A DNA stretch of 45,707 nucleotides from a virus. The notes under the pieces were generated by a model that ran no database searches, was not told where the DNA came from, and was given only the letters and a program-made list of their open reading frames with translations. Shown piece after piece: positions 38,588 through 45,656 of this stretch. The DNA is taken from positions 1-45,707 of the IMG/VR virus record IMGVR_UViG_3300036770_004539; one strand, 5' to 3'. The position numbers and the translations under genes were made by a program. How positions within the stretch are numbered: the first letter of the stretch is position 1; every line of letters starts with the position of its first letter.

Positions 38588-40614
38588 TGGCCGCGCTCAC
38601 TGGCTTCACCACCTCCGAACGGATCATCCGCCACGCCCATGTCTTCTGCGGCGTTGGTGCAGGGGCGAAGGGCTTCAACATGGCGAAGGCGCGCGTCGGC
38701 AACGTCGCGGCCAAGTTCCTGTGCACGGGCGGCATTGATGTCGACCCGGGCGCTATCCGCAACTTCGAGCGGCTGACCGGTTGCCCTGGCACCGTCATGG
38801 ACCTGTTCGATCGCGGACAGTTCACCGCGTTCCACGGTCGCGAGCCGGGCGAGGGCTGGCGTGAACAGACCCCCGCCGATGTCCGCGCTGCGCTCGTCGG
38901 TCCGGACGGCATCCGGCCAGACGTCATCTTCCTGTCGGCGCCCTGCAAGGGTTTCTCGGGGCTGCTTTCGTCGAAGCAGTCGGGCACCGACAAGTATCAG
39001 GCGCTCAACGGGCTGACCCTGCGCGGCGTCTGGCTGATCTGCGAGGCATTCAAGGACGGGCCGATCCCGGTCATCCTGTTTGAGAATGTCCCGCGGATCC
39101 TGACCCGCGGGCGCGGGCTGCTCGACCAAATCGCGGCGATCTTGCGCGGCTATGGCTACAATGTCGCCGAGACCGTCCACGATTGCGGCGAGCTGGGCGG
39201 GCTGGCGCAGAGCCGCAAACGCATGCTGCTGATCGCTCGCCAGCGCGAGATCATCCCGAACTTCATCTACGAGCCAGAGAAGAAGCGGTTGCGCGGCGTT
39301 GGCGAGGTGATCGGCAATCTGCCCCTGCCGGGCGATCCGGTCGCCGGCATCATGCACCGCGTCCCGATGCTCCAGTGGAAAACATGGATGCGGCTTGCGC
39401 TGGTCCCGGCCGGGCGCGACTGGCGCGCGCTCAATGAACTCGCCGTCGTCGATGGGGTGCTGCGCGATTATGGCATCGCCCCCGACCAGGCGCTGCGCGA
39501 CGGCGTGCTCGGCGTAATGGGATGGGGCGAGACTGCGGGAACGGTCATCGGTAACCAGCGCTCGCCGTTACACGGGCGGCACAGCGTTGCCGATCCCCGC
39601 ACCGCTGAGATGCACAATGAAGCGCTTGGCGTTCGGGACTGGCTGGATCCTGCCCGCGTGGTCGCTGGCGCGTCCCGTCCTCATAATGGCGCGCATAGCG
39701 TCGCCGACCCTCGCCCGCAGCAGTCCAACCAGACCTATCACCAATACGGCGTGAGGGGATGGGCCGAACCGGCCGGCACAGTTACGGGGCAGAGCGCGCC
39801 AGGCGGCGGCCCTAACTCAATCGCCGACCCCCGTCTCGGCCGCGTGGCGCATTCTAACGTCTATCGCATCGCTCGCTTCGACACACCGGCCACGGCGGTG
39901 ACATCCAGCCGCGACACGGCCGTGGCGGACCCGCGCGGCACAGCCAGCGACTACACCTCAACCAAATACATGATCACGCCTTGGGAAGGGCAAAGCAGGA
40001 CCGTGATCGGTGCTTCGACCACCGGAGACGGGGCTTTCGCGGTTGCCGACCCCCGGCCGCTCGCTTTCCGCGATGGGCGAGAGCATTATGTCACCGGCGG
40101 CCACTATGGCGTCGTCGGCTGGCATGACACCGCCCTGACCGTCTCGGGCTCTGCAAGCTACGACAATGGCCGCAACTCTGTTGCCGATCCTCGCGAAATC
40201 GAGGCGTCAGGCGCACCCTATGCTCTACCCGCCCCCGACGACCGACTTGTCGCGCGCATCATCGCCCTGGACGGCACGTGGCACCGACCCTTCACCACGC
40301 TCGACCTCGCGGCGCTCCAGTCGATCGTCGATCCCGAAGAGGTATTCTACCGCGACGCGGACGGCTGGCACGCTCGGATGCCATTCGAACTGGACAGCAA
40401 AAGCGACAGTGAGAAGCGGGAGTGGATCGGCAACGCTGTCCCCAGCGAGAGCGCGGCCGAAATCGCGAGCGTAATCGGCGAGGCCATCCTGCTCGCTGAC
40501 CTTGGCGAGACCTTCTCGCTTTCCACAAAGGCGATTTGGGTTTCGCCCGTGCGCGTCGCGCTCGCCGTCGAGCAACAGCAGGCCGCCCTTCAATGGGAGG
40601 CTGGCGCTGCGTGA
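38587..40614 (+). CDS. C5 cytosine DNA methyltransferase with six internal ADPR repeats
   Basis: 675 residues. Motif I is HVFCGVGAGAKGF (18-30). The catalytic loop is SAPCKGFSG with Cys120 (PCK instead of the usual PCQ). Motif VI is FENVPR (165-170), motif VIII QSRKRMLLIARQ (208-219) and motif X GNAVPSESA (615-623), so the enzyme looks active. Between VIII and X, where the target-recognition region lies, residues about 308-536 form six repeats of about 30-50 residues, each with an aromatic-plus-TV core and ending in ADPR (338, 376, 416, 450, 490, 536). It probably protects phage DNA from restriction. Confidence 0.85.
   Translation: MAALTGFTTSERIIRHAHVFCGVGAGAKGFNMAKARVGNVAAKFLCTGGIDVDPGAIRNFERLTGCPGTVMDLFDRGQFTAFHGREPGEGWREQTPADVRAALVGPDGIRPDVIFLSAPCKGFSGLLSSKQSGTDKYQALNGLTLRGVWLICEAFKDGPIPVILFENVPRILTRGRGLLDQIAAILRGYGYNVAETVHDCGELGGLAQSRKRMLLIARQREIIPNFIYEPEKKRLRGVGEVIGNLPLPGDPVAGIMHRVPMLQWKTWMRLALVPAGRDWRALNELAVVDGVLRDYGIAPDQALRDGVLGVMGWGETAGTVIGNQRSPLHGRHSVADPRTAEMHNEALGVRDWLDPARVVAGASRPHNGAHSVADPRPQQSNQTYHQYGVRGWAEPAGTVTGQSAPGGGPNSIADPRLGRVAHSNVYRIARFDTPATAVTSSRDTAVADPRGTASDYTSTKYMITPWEGQSRTVIGASTTGDGAFAVADPRPLAFRDGREHYVTGGHYGVVGWHDTALTVSGSASYDNGRNSVADPREIEASGAPYALPAPDDRLVARIIALDGTWHRPFTTLDLAALQSIVDPEEVFYRDADGWHARMPFELDSKSDSEKREWIGNAVPSESAAEIASVIGEAILLADLGETFSLSTKAIWVSPVRVALAVEQQQAALQWEAGAA
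39508..40194 (+). repeat. Six-fold protein-level repeat in the cytosine methyltransferase
   Basis: Repeat units share the scheme G-V-x-G-W-(about 3)-P-A-(x)-T-V-x-G ... G-x-x-S-V-ADPR. Examples are MGWGETAGTVIG/HSVADPR, RGWAEPAGTVTG/NSIADPR and VGWHDTALTVSG/NSVADPR. Codons for the same residues differ between copies, so the array is not a recent DNA duplication. The TV core resembles the end of the target-recognition region of C5 methyltransferases. Confidence 0.8.
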
Positions 40615-41402
40615 CCCGCTGGTATCGCGCCTATGAAGGAACGGTCACCGACCCAAAGCTGGGCGAGGCCGCGATGATCGCCGGCACCAGCCGGTCGGTC
40701 GCGATTGCCGCGTGGCACGCGCTGCTCGAAAGCGCGTGCGAGACGCGCGACGCGGGCCGCTTCACGACTTCGCCTGCCCGCCTCGCTGTCATCCTTGTCG
40801 AACCCCTCGACATCGCTCGCGCGATGCTCGACGCATTCGCCGAGATCGGCCTCACCAGCGGTGGCAGCATCGCCGCCTGGTCACGCCGCCAGTATGAGAG
40901 CGACAGCAGCACCGACCGCTCGAAGCGTCACCGCCAGCGCAAGCGCAACGGCGATGCAACGTTGCAGGGACGTTCCGCAACGCCCCCAGATACAGAAGCA
41001 GATACAGAAGGTTCGGATGCTAACGCATCCGGCGCCGGGGCGCCGCTTGCGCCCCCTCCCCCTCCGCAACCCTTCGACGTCCGCGCCGCCATCTTCGGCT
41101 CCGCCATCCCAATGCTGACCACAGCCGGGGTGCCCGACCGGAATGCCCGCTCGCTCGTCGGACGCTGGCGGAAAAACCACGGCGATGGCGCCGTGCTGGA
41201 CGCGCTTTCGGCCGCGCAGCTCGAAACCCCGTCCGACCCCGCAGCCTGGATCACCGCAACCCTGGAGCGCCGCAATGCCCCCAACCGACCTGCCCCAGCC
41301 GATCGCGAACTTCGCGGATCGCGCCCTGACCCCAGCCTCTCCCTCTTCCGCGCCGCCGAGCGCGCCGAAGCGGAAGAAGCACGTTCCGCCGGCCGTGGCT
41401 AA
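40611..41402 (+). CDS. Putative replication (replisome organiser-like) protein
   Basis: 263 residues from GTG 40611 (GTGA overlap). The N-terminal 100 residues are a winged-helix-like DNA-binding domain: RWYRAYEGTVTDPKLGEAAM, then TSRSVAIAAWHALLESACET. A polar linker rich in S, D and P with a basic run (SKRHRQRKR) follows, then a second helical domain (VGRWRKNHGDGAVLDALSAA). The layout is that of phage replication initiators of the O/DnaT-like type. Near the C-terminus SLSLFRAAERAE resembles a clamp-binding motif. It overlaps the next gene by 128 nt. Confidence 0.65.
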   Translation: MTRWYRAYEGTVTDPKLGEAAMIAGTSRSVAIAAWHALLESACETRDAGRFTTSPARLAVILVEPLDIARAMLDAFAEIGLTSGGSIAAWSRRQYESDSSTDRSKRHRQRKRNGDATLQGRSATPPDTEADTEGSDANASGAGAPLAPPPPPQPFDVRAAIFGSAIPMLTTAGVPDRNARSLVGRWRKNHGDGAVLDALSAAQLETPSDPAAWITATLERRNAPNRPAPADRELRGSRPDPSLSLFRAAERAEAEEARSAGRG

Positions 41403-41745
41403 AATCGTGGCTGAACTCGGCTTCCGCTACCGGCCGAACGCCCAGGCGGACCTTGAGGCGCACGCCCACACGCTGCGCCTGTTGACCGAAGACCTTGCCG
41501 ACGTGCCGATCTCGCTGCTCGAAGCGGCGGCCAGCCGCTGGGCAACGACCAAGCCGTTCCTGCCCCGCGCCAGCGAGATGATCGAACTCGCGCGAGAGAT
41601 CGGTGCATCGATGACGTCCGGCACGCAGGCGGCCGCAGATCAGCTGCAAGCGCACTGCGATCGGCTCAACGCGATCAGCCGGCACCGCGAATATTTCATC
41701 ACCGGCACCACCCCCGACCGCCGCGTCGAAAGCCGTCCGCGATGA
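41275..41745 (+). CDS. Putative replication-accessory protein (possible helicase loader)
   Basis: 156 residues from ATG 41275. The proline-rich N-terminus is followed by a helical domain (VAKIVAELGFRYRPNAQADL, then ISLLEAAASRWATTKPFLPR and ASEMIELAREIG). The WATTKPFLPRASEM block is common to small phage proteins encoded after replication initiators. A helicase-loading or primosome role is inferred from position. There is no Walker motif. The long overlap with the upstream gene is in another frame. Confidence 0.58.
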   Translation: MPPTDLPQPIANFADRALTPASPSSAPPSAPKRKKHVPPAVAKIVAELGFRYRPNAQADLEAHAHTLRLLTEDLADVPISLLEAAASRWATTKPFLPRASEMIELAREIGASMTSGTQAAADQLQAHCDRLNAISRHREYFITGTTPDRRVESRPR

Positions 41746-42278
41746 AGATCGCCCGCCACCATATCCCCGGCACCCCGGAGCATCAGCTGTCGAGCATGCT
41801 GCGGCCTGACCCCGAATACACGCCCGCGTGCGCCTGGCCCGACGACTGCACCGTGCAGTGGGGTCACGGGATCATCCCAGCCGTTCCCTTCTTTGAGGCG
41901 TTCCCACCCGGCACATTCATCCGGGGCGAAGGCGAGACCATTGCCGACGCAGAACGGGCAGCCTTCGCCAAGTATCAGCGCGATCTCGCTTGCGACCACG
42001 TCTGGGGGAGACAGCGCCCGGGCGGCGCTCTCTACACCAACGGCGCGGCTTGGTGTCGCAAATGCGGCGGGTTCCGCGGTCGCATGTTCCCGGAGCTCAA
42101 ACCCTCGGGGTGGTGGCGAAAGCCTCTTACCCGATCGGAGCGTGATTGGCTGGAGAGCCTTGAGACAGACCACGAGCTCAATGAGCACGTGGACCGCAAG
42201 TATCCCCAGGATGCAGCCGACCGACGCCGGACCGCCCGCGTGCTGCGCCTTCGCTTCAATCTGTTCGGGGCGGAGTAA
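41742..42278 (+). CDS. Zinc-binding phage protein with C-terminal FNLF
   Basis: 178 residues from ATG 41742 (ATGA overlap). CDHVWGR near residue 84 and AWCRKCGGFRGRMF near 103-116 suggest a zinc-binding fold (C, H, C, C). The basic C-terminal helix ends in LRLRFNLFGAE. No family was recognised. Cysteine content and basic surface suggest nucleic-acid binding; the C-terminal RFNLF resembles a clamp-binding motif. Confidence 0.65.
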   Translation: MKIARHHIPGTPEHQLSSMLRPDPEYTPACAWPDDCTVQWGHGIIPAVPFFEAFPPGTFIRGEGETIADAERAAFAKYQRDLACDHVWGRQRPGGALYTNGAAWCRKCGGFRGRMFPELKPSGWWRKPLTRSERDWLESLETDHELNEHVDRKYPQDAADRRRTARVLRLRFNLFGAE

Positions 42279-42382
42279 TGATCGAGGCCCTGATCGACAT
42301 CGCCATCGTCGCGGCCATCGCGGTCGCCGTTATCCGTTACCGCGCATGGGACGCGGTGAACCAGCCGGGAGAAGAAGAATGA
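42278..42382 (+). CDS. 34-residue membrane peptide
   Basis: ATG 42278 overlaps the previous stop (TAATG) and its stop overlaps the next start (ATGA). It reads MIEALIDIAIVAAIAVAVIR, then YRAWDAVNQPGEEE: one membrane helix, then a short charged tail inside the cell. The double overlap supports translation. Function unknown. Confidence 0.6.
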   Translation: MIEALIDIAIVAAIAVAVIRYRAWDAVNQPGEEE

Positions 42383-42927
42383 CCCCCGCCCCTAACTATG
42401 CCGACATCGCCAGCCGCGCCGCCGCCAGCGGCATCATGGTCACCGCCGCCGGGGTTGAGGAGATCGCCGGGATGCTCGCCACCCCCTCCCCTTCGACTGA
42501 CACGCTGGGGGCCTGGCAGGACATTGCCACTGCGCCGCGCGACGGCACGTATATCCTGCTGCGGTTCGACGGCCCCTTCCATGACAGCGAAAGCCCCGGC
42601 GTTGCGATCGGCAAGGCGATTGATCGCGAGCCGGGCTGGTGGCTGACCTGCATCTGGGCGGCGAGCACTGCGCACACGCAACCCTCTGCGTGGTGCGTCA
42701 TCCCGACCGACAACGCCGGGGCTCCCATGACTGACACGCTGGAACGGGCGCGGGAGCTAGACGCGAAGGCGAAGGCAATCGCCGCGTCGGTCGTGCAGAG
42801 CGCTTGCGAAACGGACCCCGCCGACCCCGAGCATCTAGATACCGTGTGCATCGGAGTCGCGGACCTCGAAACCATCGTGCGCGCCGCAGTTGCGGACGCC
42901 CTTGAAGCGATTGGAGGGCAGCCATGA
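42379..42927 (+). CDS. DUF551-like phage protein
   Basis: 182 residues from ATG 42379 (ATGA overlap). The central segment GAWQDIATAPRDGTYILLRF, later PGWWLTCIWAAST, is the pattern of DUF551-type proteins found in many early phage operons (WxxIxTAPxDGxxIL). A C-terminal helical part starts with APMTDTLERA, encoded by the 27-bp repeat shared with the next gene. Function unknown. Confidence 0.68.
   Translation: MTPAPNYADIASRAAASGIMVTAAGVEEIAGMLATPSPSTDTLGAWQDIATAPRDGTYILLRFDGPFHDSESPGVAIGKAIDREPGWWLTCIWAASTAHTQPSAWCVIPTDNAGAPMTDTLERARELDAKAKAIAASVVQSACETDPADPEHLDTVCIGVADLETIVRAAVADALEAIGGQP
42721..42747 (+). repeat. 27-bp direct repeat, copy 1
   Basis: Identical to 43047-43073 (encodes APMTDTLER, with an in-frame ATG). 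A 15-bp fragment of it also occurs near 42495. See findings. Confidence 0.85.
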
Positions 42928-43730
42928 GCCGCCGCTGTCTGATCTGCGCCAACGTGAACCCGTGCCGCAAACATTCATACGACGAGCAGGACGCGGAACT
43001 GGCGCGCAATGACCGCGCAATCCGCGAACTCAAGGCGACACCGGAGGCTCCCATGACTGACACGCTGGAACGGCGGGAGGCGATTGAGGCGGCTGTTAAG
43101 TCAGCGATTGGTCGCGCGCTGCGGGCAGAACTCGATCCGACGCTGGGGCGATCCCTTGAATATCGCACGGCGGAACGCGCGAAGGCTGTGGATGAAGCAA
43201 CCGACAAAATCGCCGCCCTCACCACTTCACCCCGCGTGGATGAAGGACGGACCCTGTGCCGGGAGGGCATTGTGGCTTTTTCAGCCGACATTGAGAACCC
43301 GCGGGTCCTTAAACTGCACTTTGACCAGGATGTAACAAGCGCGCACCGAGCGCTGATTTTGGAGGCGATCAATGCACGCCGCGCCGCCCTCGCCACCACG
43401 CCCGCTGATCCCCGTGCTGATGAAGAGCCGTGGGCGTGGGGATGGTATGAGCGGGGCGGCACCAAGCGCGCCTACCCCTATCTCCCAACCGTGGACTATC
43501 CGCGCGAACCGGAGTGCGACCCCTTCCCGCTGTATCGGGCCGCTGATCCCCGTGTAGGGAAGATCGAAGCGGCGCTGTCCGACCCGAACGCGGTGCATGT
43601 CAACATGCTGCGGGGCACGATCGCCAAGCCATCCCCGGCGCAAATTTGGCACATCTACGGCGACACGCTGCTTGCGGATATGCCGGATGACGTTCGCGCC
43701 ACCCTCAACACTCTGTCGGGGGGAAGGTGA
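42924..43730 (+). CDS. Hypothetical early-operon protein with shared APMTDTLER module
   Basis: 268 residues from ATG 42924 (ATGA overlap). The N-terminus has a short cysteine motif (RRCLICANVNPCRKHSYDEQ) that could bind zinc. The APMTDTLER block at about residues 42-50 is encoded by the 27-bp repeat and contains an ATG (43053) with GGAGG 5 nt upstream, a possible internal start. The middle part includes VLKLHFDQDVTSAHRALILE. Two ADPR tetrapeptides occur at about 162 and 206 by chance or kinship. No family was recognised. Confidence 0.6.
   Translation: MSRRCLICANVNPCRKHSYDEQDAELARNDRAIRELKATPEAPMTDTLERREAIEAAVKSAIGRALRAELDPTLGRSLEYRTAERAKAVDEATDKIAALTTSPRVDEGRTLCREGIVAFSADIENPRVLKLHFDQDVTSAHRALILEAINARRAALATTPADPRADEEPWAWGWYERGGTKRAYPYLPTVDYPREPECDPFPLYRAADPRVGKIEAALSDPNAVHVNMLRGTIAKPSPAQIWHIYGDTLLADMPDDVRATLNTLSGGR
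43047..43073 (+). repeat. 27-bp direct repeat, copy 2
   Basis: Perfect copy of 42721-42747, 326 bp downstream, in the next gene. It encodes the same peptide in the same frame. Confidence 0.85.
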
Positions 43731-44029
43731 TGAACCGCATCGAGCACCTCCTGACCACAACGGGCGAGGAAGCGAACGAGGTCGCGCAGCGCGTCAGCAA
43801 GGCGCTCCGGTTCGGCCTCAACGAGGTTCAGCCCGACCAGCCGCTGACCAACGCAGAGCGCCTGGTCGACGAGTTCCACGACCTCTACGCCATGCTCGAC
43901 TGGCTCCAGCGCGAGGGTGCGCTTCCCAGCCGGATCGACATCAAGCCCGACCATGTGCGGATGCGCGAGAAGCGGGAGAAGGTCGAGCGCTTCATGGCGA
44001 TTAGCCGCGAACAGGGGGTGCTATCGTGA
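43730..44029 (+). CDS. MazG-like nucleotide pyrophosphohydrolase
   Basis: 99 residues from ATG 43730 (GTG 43727 is an alternative; AAGG upstream). EEANEVAQRVSKALRFGLNE, then LTNAERLVDEFHDLYAMLDW, is the EExxE ... ExxD pattern of all-alpha NTP pyrophosphohydrolases; it is a short single-domain form common in phages. The family hydrolyses (d)NTPs or related nucleotides such as (p)ppGpp, which may clean the nucleotide pool during replication. Substrate unknown. Confidence 0.78.
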   Translation: MNRIEHLLTTTGEEANEVAQRVSKALRFGLNEVQPDQPLTNAERLVDEFHDLYAMLDWLQREGALPSRIDIKPDHVRMREKREKVERFMAISREQGVLS

Positions 44030-44382
44030 CCGACGATCCATCCCCCGGCCCGCCCATCCCCGACATCGTGGTCGACCTCGACCGCAAGGTAACGGCTGCG
44101 CTCGCGGGCGAACGCGGTATCAGCTTTAGCGCCGAGGCGCTCGACGCGCTTGCATCCATCGGATTTGTCGAGATGCTTAGCACGGCGAAGGCGAAGATTC
44201 TGAAGGAGCGCGCGACGTGGCGGCAAGCAAGGGCGGGGTGTATCAGCGGGGCGAGTTCTGGCTCGACTTCGACCGCGGCGCCGGCGGCGCCCCCACATCC
44301 TCCAACTGGTACATCTGGTGGTATGATCCCGCCAGCGGACGCCAGCGACGCAAGACGACGGGCACGGGAGACGTTCGGCTAG
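44026..44382 (+). CDS. Hypothetical protein overlapping the integrase start
   Basis: 118 residues from GTG 44026 (GTGA overlap). Residues 1-65 are credible: PDIVVDLDRKVTAALAGERG, then FSAEALDALASIGFVEMLST, a small helical protein. From about residue 64 the frame crosses the integrase start in another frame for 166 nt and becomes low-complexity (S, T, A, P, G), so the C-terminus may be fortuitous. The integrase RBS AAGGAG is inside this gene. It stands where an excisionase might be, but no excisionase signature was seen. Confidence 0.55.
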   Translation: MTDDPSPGPPIPDIVVDLDRKVTAALAGERGISFSAEALDALASIGFVEMLSTAKAKILKERATWRQARAGCISGASSGSTSTAAPAAPPHPPTGTSGGMIPPADASDARRRARETFG

Positions 44383-45542
44383 CCTGCAATCGGCTCGACG
44401 AGCATTACCTCGCCGTCCACCGGCCGACCGCTACCGACCAGGACGGCTACAGCGTCTCCGAGGCGATGACCGACTATTGGGTTCAGCACGGTCAGCACCA
44501 GACGAGCGCCGAATCGATCAAGGCGCGGCTCAAGACGATGCAGCGCTTTGTCGATTTCGAGGCGAGCGCCGGGCGGCTGCGCGACCCCTTCACGCCCGAG
44601 CAGATCGACGAGCAGTTCCTCGCCCGCTTCCGCACATGGGCGCTCGCCGACCCCATCGTCGCGCGCAAGAAGGACGCGCAGGGCAACTGGATCGACGGCC
44701 AGAGCCGTCGCCGCGCGCCCTCCACCGTCGAGGAAAGCATCATCCAGCTCAAGGCCGCGCTCAAACTCGCCTATGACAGCCGCCGCATTCGCTACCTGCC
44801 CCCGCTCAAGCACAAGACGCGTTCGGCCGTGACGCCAAAGCGCACCGACCGCCTTTCGGTCCAGGCGATCGGCGAGCTGCTCGACTATACGATGACCGGC
44901 GCAGGATCCTACACGACCCCCGGCCGCCTGCTGCCCCTGCGGCGCTACCTGATCGCGGCCATCTGCACGATTGCCCGGCCGGACGCGATCCTCGACATGA
45001 GCGTCGCCTCGCATCGCGGGCAGTGGATGCCGGACGCAGGTTCGACCGGCCTGTTCGCGCTCAACCCAATCGGCCGCATCCAGACGAACAAGCGCCGCCC
45101 AGTGTTGCCCGTCGCCCAACTCCTTCGGCGCTGGCTGGAAACGACCGACGAATGGTTCGTCTGCACCGAGCGGCAATCGTTCGACGCGAACCAGCAGATC
45201 CACGTGGTTGAGCAGCTGCGGGTCGCATCGGTGCGATCGGCATGGGACACGGCCCGGCTCGCGCTCGGCATCCCCGAGGGGCGCGGCCCCAAATATCTGC
45301 GCCATTCGGTCGCGACGATCCTCGCCAATCGCGGCGTCCCGCACGAGGAGGTGTCGATCGCCATGGGCCACCGCGTCCTCGCCGCGACGACGGAGGATTA
45401 TGTCATCTACGACCCGGACTATCTCAAGGCGTTCCGCGCGGGCGTCGACGACCTGGTCGCGGACTTGATGAAGATCGCACCGATGGCGCTTCACCCGAAA
45501 CTCACCCGAAAGACCGACAACGTCACCGTCCTGCGGGCATAG
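44217..45542 (+). CDS. int: Tyrosine-type integrase
   Basis: 441 residues from GTG 44217 (AAGGAG 6 nt upstream). An N-terminal arm-binding-like part (KGGVYQRGEFWLDFDRGAGG, then YIWWYDPASGRQRRKTTGTG) precedes a core-binding domain (about 80-200) and a catalytic domain. Seen there are the first arginine in TIARPDAILDMS, a GPKYLRHS box (K instead of the usual first His, then R), the MGHR block and the catalytic tyrosine in TTEDYVIYDPD. It recombines attP with the tRNA-Val attB. The gene ends 38 bp before the core and contains the right arm-site repeat in its 3' end. Confidence 0.9.
   Translation: MAASKGGVYQRGEFWLDFDRGAGGAPTSSNWYIWWYDPASGRQRRKTTGTGDVRLACNRLDEHYLAVHRPTATDQDGYSVSEAMTDYWVQHGQHQTSAESIKARLKTMQRFVDFEASAGRLRDPFTPEQIDEQFLARFRTWALADPIVARKKDAQGNWIDGQSRRRAPSTVEESIIQLKAALKLAYDSRRIRYLPPLKHKTRSAVTPKRTDRLSVQAIGELLDYTMTGAGSYTTPGRLLPLRRYLIAAICTIARPDAILDMSVASHRGQWMPDAGSTGLFALNPIGRIQTNKRRPVLPVAQLLRRWLETTDEWFVCTERQSFDANQQIHVVEQLRVASVRSAWDTARLALGIPEGRGPKYLRHSVATILANRGVPHEEVSIAMGHRVLAATTEDYVIYDPDYLKAFRAGVDDLVADLMKIAPMALHPKLTRKTDNVTVLRA
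45490..45509. promoter_or_regulatory. Candidate integrase arm-type sites, right end
   Basis: TTCACCCGAAACTCACCCGA, two direct copies of TCACCCGA(A). It matches the left-end 1569-1588 at 19 of 20 positions. It lies inside the last codons of int, 71 bp from the core. Confidence 0.55.
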
Positions 45543-45544
45543 AA

Positions 45545-45577
45545 AAAGCCCGCTAAGCACTTGGCTTAACGGGCTTT
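45545..45577. terminator. Phage terminator shared by int and tRNA-Val
   Basis: AAAGCCCGCTAAGC (45545-45558) pairs with GCTTAACGGGCTTT (45564-45577), with one mismatch. Read on the minus strand it lies 4 nt past the tRNA CCA end and is followed by TTTTTCT, so it ends the tRNA transcript. On the plus strand it can end the int transcript, with a shorter U tract. Confidence 0.83.
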
Positions 45578-45580
45578 ATC

Positions 45581-45633
45581 ATGGTGGGCGTGGCAAGGAT
45601 TGAACTTGCGACCCCTGCGATGTCAACACAGTG
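45581..45633. repeat. attR core: 53-bp repeat within tRNA-Val
   Basis: Identical to 1429-1481. The 3' part of the intact tRNA gene is supplied by the phage attP, which keeps the tRNA sequence unchanged after integration. Confidence 0.93.
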
Positions 45634-45656
45634 CTCTACCACTGAGCTACACGCCC
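45582..45656 (-). tRNA. tRNA-Val (GAC anticodon)
   Basis: 75 nt including an encoded CCA. The acceptor GGGCGTG pairs with CACGCCC, followed by discriminator A. The D arm is GCTC-AGTGGTA-GAGC, the anticodon arm CTGTG-TTGACAT-CGCAG with anticodon GAC, the variable loop GGGTC and the T arm GCAAG-TTCAATC-CTTGC. All stems pair apart from one G-T pair in the anticodon stem. The 5' end is on the host side and the 3' 52 nt lie in the att core. Confidence 0.95.

Larger units (their letters stand above)
1429..45633. mobile_element. Complete podovirus-type prophage integrated in tRNA-Val(GAC)
   Basis: Bounded by 53-bp direct repeats derived from tRNA-Val, giving a circular phage genome of 44,152 bp. 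It has an integrase beside attR, an S24-type repressor with operators, a replication operon, terminase, a BPP-1-like head module, a T7-type adaptor/nozzle/ejection set, tail fibre and lysis genes. No gene appears broken, apart from the nozzle being encoded as two coupled frames. Assignment to a podovirus morphology follows from the gp11/gp12/gp13/gp14-like proteins and the absence of tape-measure, sheath or tail-tube genes. Confidence 0.95.

Noticed and set aside
33367-40614. Restriction-modification system
   Set aside because: Two methyltransferases are present, but no endonuclease gene is visible nearby. They look like solitary modification enzymes of the phage.
1429-45633. CRISPR array or insertion sequences
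   Set aside because: No regularly spaced direct repeats and no transposase genes or terminal inverted repeats were seen.
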